Below, piece by piece: positions 7,714-10,633 of a stretch of DNA of 10,633 nt. The DNA lies in assembly GCA_900768735.1 (NCBI GenBank), contig CAAGDZ010000082.1, forward strand, positions 1-10,633, given 5' to 3'. How positions within the stretch are numbered: the stretch's first letter is position 1; each line of letters begins with the position of its first letter. The notes under the pieces were generated by a model. It was not told the DNA's origin and did no database searches. It was given only the letters and a program-made list of their open reading frames with translations. Source of the stretch: Oscillospiraceae bacterium. Lineage in GTDB: Bacteria > Bacillota > Clostridia > Oscillospirales > Ruminococcaceae. The translations under genes were made by a program, and so were the position numbers.

Positions 7714-7729
7714 GATGCTGATTTGTCAA
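7701..7729 (-). promoter_or_regulatory. consensus sigma-A promoter of the exporter operon
   Basis: On the minus strand the -35 box is TTGACA (7724-7729), the spacer is exactly 17 bp, and the -10 box is TATAAT (7701-7706). A TG one base before the -10 adds an extended -10 element. Both hexamers match consensus at all six positions. Predicted transcription starts near 7694, about 107 bases before the ATPase start codon. It lies just after the terminator of the preceding gene. Confidence 0.85.
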
Positions 7730-7741
7730 CATGATTTTCAG

Positions 7742-7785
7742 AAAAATATAAAAAATTAAGCGGCAGTACGAATAGCACTGCCGCT
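7742..7785 (-). terminator. intrinsic terminator of the U32 gene
   Basis: A 9-bp perfect stem, AGCGGCAGT (7759-7767) with ACTGCCGCT (7777-7785), closes a 9-base loop. Read on the minus strand it is followed by TTAATTTTTTATATTTTT, a typical U-rich tail. It lies 72 bases after the U32 stop codon. The plus-strand side lacks a T run, so termination is one-way. Confidence 0.9.
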
Positions 7786-7856
7786 CGATTATTAAAAAAT
7801 GTATATTACATACTATTCCGTCCGACTCACAATCGCCGTCAAGACTGTCGCTAAAG

Positions 7857-9068
7857 CTACTGCTTATTGTCTACCGGCTTTCTGATTATCGAATGGGGCG
7901 GAAAAATCATATCAGATTTAAACGAAAGCTTTTCGGTCGCCCTGTTTGCTATCTCGGTCTGCTCGCCTCTTGAATTTATCAGATACGGCAAATCAAGCGC
8001 TACCGGCTTTTTGCCCGGACTCAATACTTCAAGACCGTCATGCACGGTAAAATAGTTGCGCTGGGTTATATTGACAGTACCCGCTTCACAGCCGTCAACC
8101 ACACCGACAAAGTCATAGTCGCGTATATAGCCGCTGTTTTCATAGTACTGCGATGCATCGTCCTTATTAAAATAAAATCCCGTGCAATACTGTCTGTGAC
8201 TTACCTTATATACCTCCTGCACCGCCCAGTCGGGGACAGGCTGATTGTTCTTTACCGCGTCAAGCGCCGCCCGATAAGCATTTGTAACAACAGCTACATA
8301 ATATGCCGACTTTGCCCTTCCCTCTATCTTAAAGCTCGTCACACCCGCGTATCTGAGCTTGTCGAGGTGTTCTATCATACACATATCCTTAGCGTTCAGG
8401 ATATACGAGCCGCCGTCGTCCTCGCCTATCTGATAATACTGACCCGGGCGCTTTTCTTCTACCAGATGATACTTCCAGCGGCAGGGCTGGGCGCATTCGC
8501 CCTTGTTTGCATTTCTGCCGACCATAAAGCTTGATAAAAGGCAACGACCAGAAAAAGAAACGCACATCGCACCGTGCACAAATACCTCGATATCCATATC
8601 GGCGGGGATTTTGTCGCGTATGCGCTTTATGTTCTCTATATCTACCTCACGCGCAAGCACAACGCGGTTCGCTCCCATTTTGTAAAGCTCGTTTGCCGTG
8701 ATGTAATTTACTATTCCCGCCTGGGTCGATACATGAATATCAAGCTCGGGCACCGTGTTTTTTATCAGCGCAATAGAGCCTATATCGCTGACGATAGCGG
8801 CGTCAATCCCGCAGTCATACGCATTTTTTATAAACTCGGGGAGCTGCTCGATTTCATCGTTTGACGGCACGGTGTTGCAGGTAAGGTATACCTTTACACC
8901 TTTGGCATGAGCATACTGCACTCCTTTTTTCAGCGTATCAAGGTCAAATTTTGCGGCGGAGGCGCGCATACCGAACATCGTACTTCCGAGATATACAGCG
9001 TCACAGCCGTAATCAACGGCAGACTGTAAACATTCATAATCACCGGCAGGTGACAAAAGCTCCAGCAT
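7857..9068 (-). CDS. trhP: U32 peptidase-family protein, TrhP-type tRNA U34 hydroxylation enzyme
   Basis: This 403-residue cytoplasmic protein begins with the U32 signature ELLSPAGDYECLQSAVDYG...AVYLG (3-28), a TIM-barrel type N-terminal half. The family core EVFVHGAMC (161-169), SGRC (173-176), SSFMVGRNANKGEC (179-192) and AQPCRW (193-198) supplies four cysteines (169, 176, 192, 196), probably an iron-sulfur ligand set. A C-terminal beta domain (about 312-360) follows. Although named peptidases, bacterial members of this size (E. coli TrhP/YegQ, B. subtilis YrrO) are needed for prephenate-dependent 5-hydroxyuridine formation at tRNA position 34. The longer rRNA enzyme RlhA has an extra domain that is absent here. 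Position beside mltG matches the B. subtilis yrrL-yrrO neighbourhood. The start ATG 9066-9068 has AAAGG unusually far (about 12 bases) upstream. It could be another U32 paralogue. Confidence 0.85.
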   Translation of the reverse strand: MLELLSPAGDYECLQSAVDYGCDAVYLGSTMFGMRASAAKFDLDTLKKGVQYAHAKGVKVYLTCNTVPSNDEIEQLPEFIKNAYDCGIDAAIVSDIGSIALIKNTVPELDIHVSTQAGIVNYITANELYKMGANRVVLAREVDIENIKRIRDKIPADMDIEVFVHGAMCVSFSGRCLLSSFMVGRNANKGECAQPCRWKYHLVEEKRPGQYYQIGEDDGGSYILNAKDMCMIEHLDKLRYAGVTSFKIEGRAKSAYYVAVVTNAYRAALDAVKNNQPVPDWAVQEVYKVSHRQYCTGFYFNKDDASQYYENSGYIRDYDFVGVVDGCEAGTVNITQRNYFTVHDGLEVLSPGKKPVALDLPYLINSRGEQTEIANRATEKLSFKSDMIFPPHSIIRKPVDNKQ

Positions 9069-9097
9069 TATACTACATTTCCTTTCTGTCTATATAT

Positions 9098-9137
9098 TCA
9101 GCCCTGTTCATCTTGAATAATTTATGAACAGGGCTGA
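9098..9137. other. 14-bp perfect hairpin between mltG and the U32 gene
   Basis: TCAGCCCTGTTCAT (9098-9111) pairs perfectly with 9124-9137 around a 12-base AT-rich loop. On the minus strand it is followed by AATATATAGACAG, not a real U run, so it is a poor intrinsic terminator. On the plus strand no T tract follows directly either. It may stabilise or process the mRNA between the two genes, act as a weak terminator for mltG, or be a leader hairpin of the U32 transcript. Confidence 0.6.
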
Positions 9138-9139
9138 GG

Positions 9140-9168
9140 ATTATACTGTTTAGGTTAATTTTTATCAG
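9140..9168 (-). promoter_or_regulatory. possible promoter of the U32 gene
   Basis: A perfect TATAAT (9140-9145) stands 17 bp from CTGATA (9163-9168), four of six to the -35 consensus, on the minus strand. The predicted start near 9133 would fall just inside the hairpin at 9098-9137. The -35 box is weak, so read-through from mltG is equally plausible. Confidence 0.35.
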
Positions 9169-9171
9169 CGC

Positions 9172-10633
9172 TTACTCGGCTATTGCTTCCTCAAGTCCGC
9201 AGATTCTGAGGTTCTCTTCGTGCTCGCTGATGGTCTCTGCAAAGTACATCTCGGTTGTTTCGGGATCTGCACAGAAATAGAAATAATCCGTTTCGGGTGC
9301 ATAAAGCACAGCCTTGATAGCGTCCATTCCGGGGTTGCAGATAGGTCCTACCGGTATACCGTCGCAGACATAGGTATTGTACGCGTCAAACATCTTCTGA
9401 TTTGCGCTGTACTGTGAGGACTGAAGATGCGGCTTTATCTGCTCATCAACATAATGAACCGTAACGTCGGATTCAAGATGCGGGAAGCTCTCGGAGTTTG
9501 CCATACGGTTGAAGAATACCGACGCAACATTTCCCATATTTTCAATCGAATCCGCCTCGCGCTGAACAATCGAAGCAAGCGTAATCGTCTCGTCAAGCGT
9601 AAGTCCCAGCTCGCTCATGCGGTTGTAATACCTAGCGGTAAGCTTGTTGTTGAAGTTCTGGTAGATTATATCAAGCACATCCTGTGCATATTCGGTGGTA
9701 TCGAGTTCATTGTTGTCCTCAAGCGCGGGGATAATGTAAAACTCATAGGTATCAGGGAAGATATAACCCTCCATTTGATAGTATTTGAGAGGTTCATCCT
9801 CCAGACGCTTCTGGAACTTATAGGTATCCTCAAGCGTCTTGCACTGCTCTAAAAAGTCATCCGCACGGCAGACAAGATTTTCTTCAAGCAATACGGCGAT
9901 TTCGTCAATCCTCATACCCTCGGTGATCTGAATCTGAACTATCTGATTTGCGGTTGACACCGTCTGTAAATTCATAAGCAGGGTGCTATAGGACATTGTG
10001 GTATCGACGGTAAACGTACCCTTTATAAAGCTGTCGTCAGCTTTGGAAAAATGAGTGTACAGCTTGAACACGTCGGGCATATTTATAATACCGAGATTTG
10101 CAAGCTGCTGTGCAATATCATCGGTGGTTGAGTCCTCGGTGATAACAACCTCAGCCTGGCAGTAGGTCTTTCCGATACCGGTAAAATCGAGAGCCGATTT
10201 TATTATGTACACAGCTAAGAAAGAAGAAACCGATATGATAAATACCGACAGCAGTACGCCACCCAGTATGTGTGCAAAGGTTCTTCTGTGGCGGTTCTTT
10301 TTCTTTAGCTCTTTTGCACGCTCACGCTTTTTTGCAAGATACTCCTGATATTCTTCCTCGGTAACCTCTTTTTCCTCGGAATCACCCGTGCCGTCAGCCT
10401 CAGCTTCGGATTCGGCTGCAGCTGCGGCTTCATCGATGTTCTCATCGTCCGAAGGCGTGCCGGCGTAATCCTCGGCATCTTCGGTGCTTTTGCCGTAATC
10501 CTTGCCGTAATCCGCGGGCGGTGCAGTGTCTTCAACAGGCTCTGCACTTATTTTCGGGGCTGATGATTTTGGAGGAGAATAAGAATCGTATTCTTTTCCC
10601 CATACAATCTCGTTTACGGGTTGTGATGTACGC
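9172..10633 (-). CDS. mltG: endolytic murein transglycosylase MltG, N-terminus beyond window
   Basis: The reading frame is open from the window edge to TAA 9172-9174, 486 residues visible, with the true start outside. MltG cuts nascent glycan strands of peptidoglycan at the outer face of the membrane and helps terminate their growth. Visible residues 1-118 are a cytoplasmic tail rich in Asp, Glu, Ala and Pro that ends in a basic helix (KKRERAKELKKKNRHRR, 101-117). One membrane helix follows (about 119-143), then the YceG/MltG domain. Diagnostic segments are ITEGMRIDEIA (about 236-246, LysM-like part), EGYIFPDTYEF (288-298), ASIVQRE (353-359, with the expected catalytic Glu359), SVFFNRM (371-377), GIPVGPICNPGMDAI (425-439) and TDYFYFCA (448-455). 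A start at the internal GTG (10212) would remove the anchor and is rejected. The acidic tail is long but known among clostridial MltG proteins. Confidence 0.95.
   Translation of the reverse strand, partial: RTSQPVNEIVWGKEYDSYSPPKSSAPKISAEPVEDTAPPADYGKDYGKSTEDAEDYAGTPSDDENIDEAAAAAESEAEADGTGDSEEKEVTEEEYQEYLAKKRERAKELKKKNRHRRTFAHILGGVLLSVFIISVSSFLAVYIIKSALDFTGIGKTYCQAEVVITEDSTTDDIAQQLANLGIINMPDVFKLYTHFSKADDSFIKGTFTVDTTMSYSTLLMNLQTVSTANQIVQIQITEGMRIDEIAVLLEENLVCRADDFLEQCKTLEDTYKFQKRLEDEPLKYYQMEGYIFPDTYEFYIIPALEDNNELDTTEYAQDVLDIIYQNFNNKLTARYYNRMSELGLTLDETITLASIVQREADSIENMGNVASVFFNRMANSESFPHLESDVTVHYVDEQIKPHLQSSQYSANQKMFDAYNTYVCDGIPVGPICNPGMDAIKAVLYAPETDYFYFCADPETTEMYFAETISEHEENLRICGLEEAIAE
10490..10513. 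repeat. 12-bp tandem repeat inside the MltG cytoplasmic tail
   Basis: TTGCCGTAATCC occurs twice back to back (10490-10501 and 10502-10513), encoding DYGK twice on the minus strand (visible residues 41-48). A partial third copy (GGCGTAATCC, 10462-10471) lies nearby. It keeps the frame and probably marks a length-variable disordered linker. Confidence 0.75.

Noticed and set aside
8040..8534. 164-codon plus-strand open frame
   Set aside because: It is a shadow of the conserved U32 gene on the other strand, with no recognisable family and no ribosome site that I could see.
7857..9068. Secreted collagenase-like protease, as the U32 family name suggests
   Set aside because: There is no signal peptide, and the four-cysteine GAMC/SGRC/EC/QPCRW core is that of the RNA-modifying U32 enzymes.
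1..10633. CRISPR arrays, tRNA or rRNA genes, insertion sequences, phage attachment sites
   Set aside because: No spaced repeat array, cloverleaf-like sequence, transposase motif or terminal inverted repeat pair was found on reading both strands.

Overview
The window looks like a chromosomal segment of a Gram-positive Clostridia-type Firmicute, possibly from the Ruminococcaceae/Oscillospiraceae. That is an inference. It rests on moderately AT-rich DNA, AGGAGG-like ribosome sites, a consensus sigma-A promoter, a Firmicute-style MltG with a long acidic cytoplasmic tail next to a tRNA-hydroxylation U32 gene, and MacB/FtsX-type ABC exporters typical of gut clostridia. Every supported gene is on the minus strand, so transcription runs from high to low coordinates. 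No stretch longer than about 300 bases lacks a gene.

Housekeeping end (10633 to about 7740): mltG (endolytic murein transglycosylase, its N-terminus cut by the window edge) is followed by a 14-bp hairpin, then a U32 'peptidase' family gene of the TrhP type (tRNA U34 hydroxylation). A clear intrinsic terminator closes this unit.

Exporter end (about 7730 to 1): a near-perfect sigma-A promoter, with nested palindromes over its -10 box and start site, drives an ABC ATPase and an 834-residue permease made of two fused MacB-like halves. After a 139-bp AT-rich gap comes a second set in the same direction: a small VanZ-like membrane protein, two half-size permeases (A and B), an ABC ATPase, and a third half-size permease (C) that runs off the window. 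A and C are recognisable paralogues. A/B and B/ATPase are joined by 4-bp start-stop overlaps.

As inferred from the families, both sets are mechanotransmission-type (type VII) ABC systems. In these the cytoplasmic ATPase moves FtsX-like coupling helices and so drives extracytoplasmic domains, to expel peptides, lipids or antibiotics or to sense envelope stress. The two sets show the same 1+3 transmembrane plan as one fused chain and as separate subunits. The promoter architecture suggests tight repression with strong induction. No regulator, two-component system or substrate peptide gene is visible here, so the substrate is unknown.
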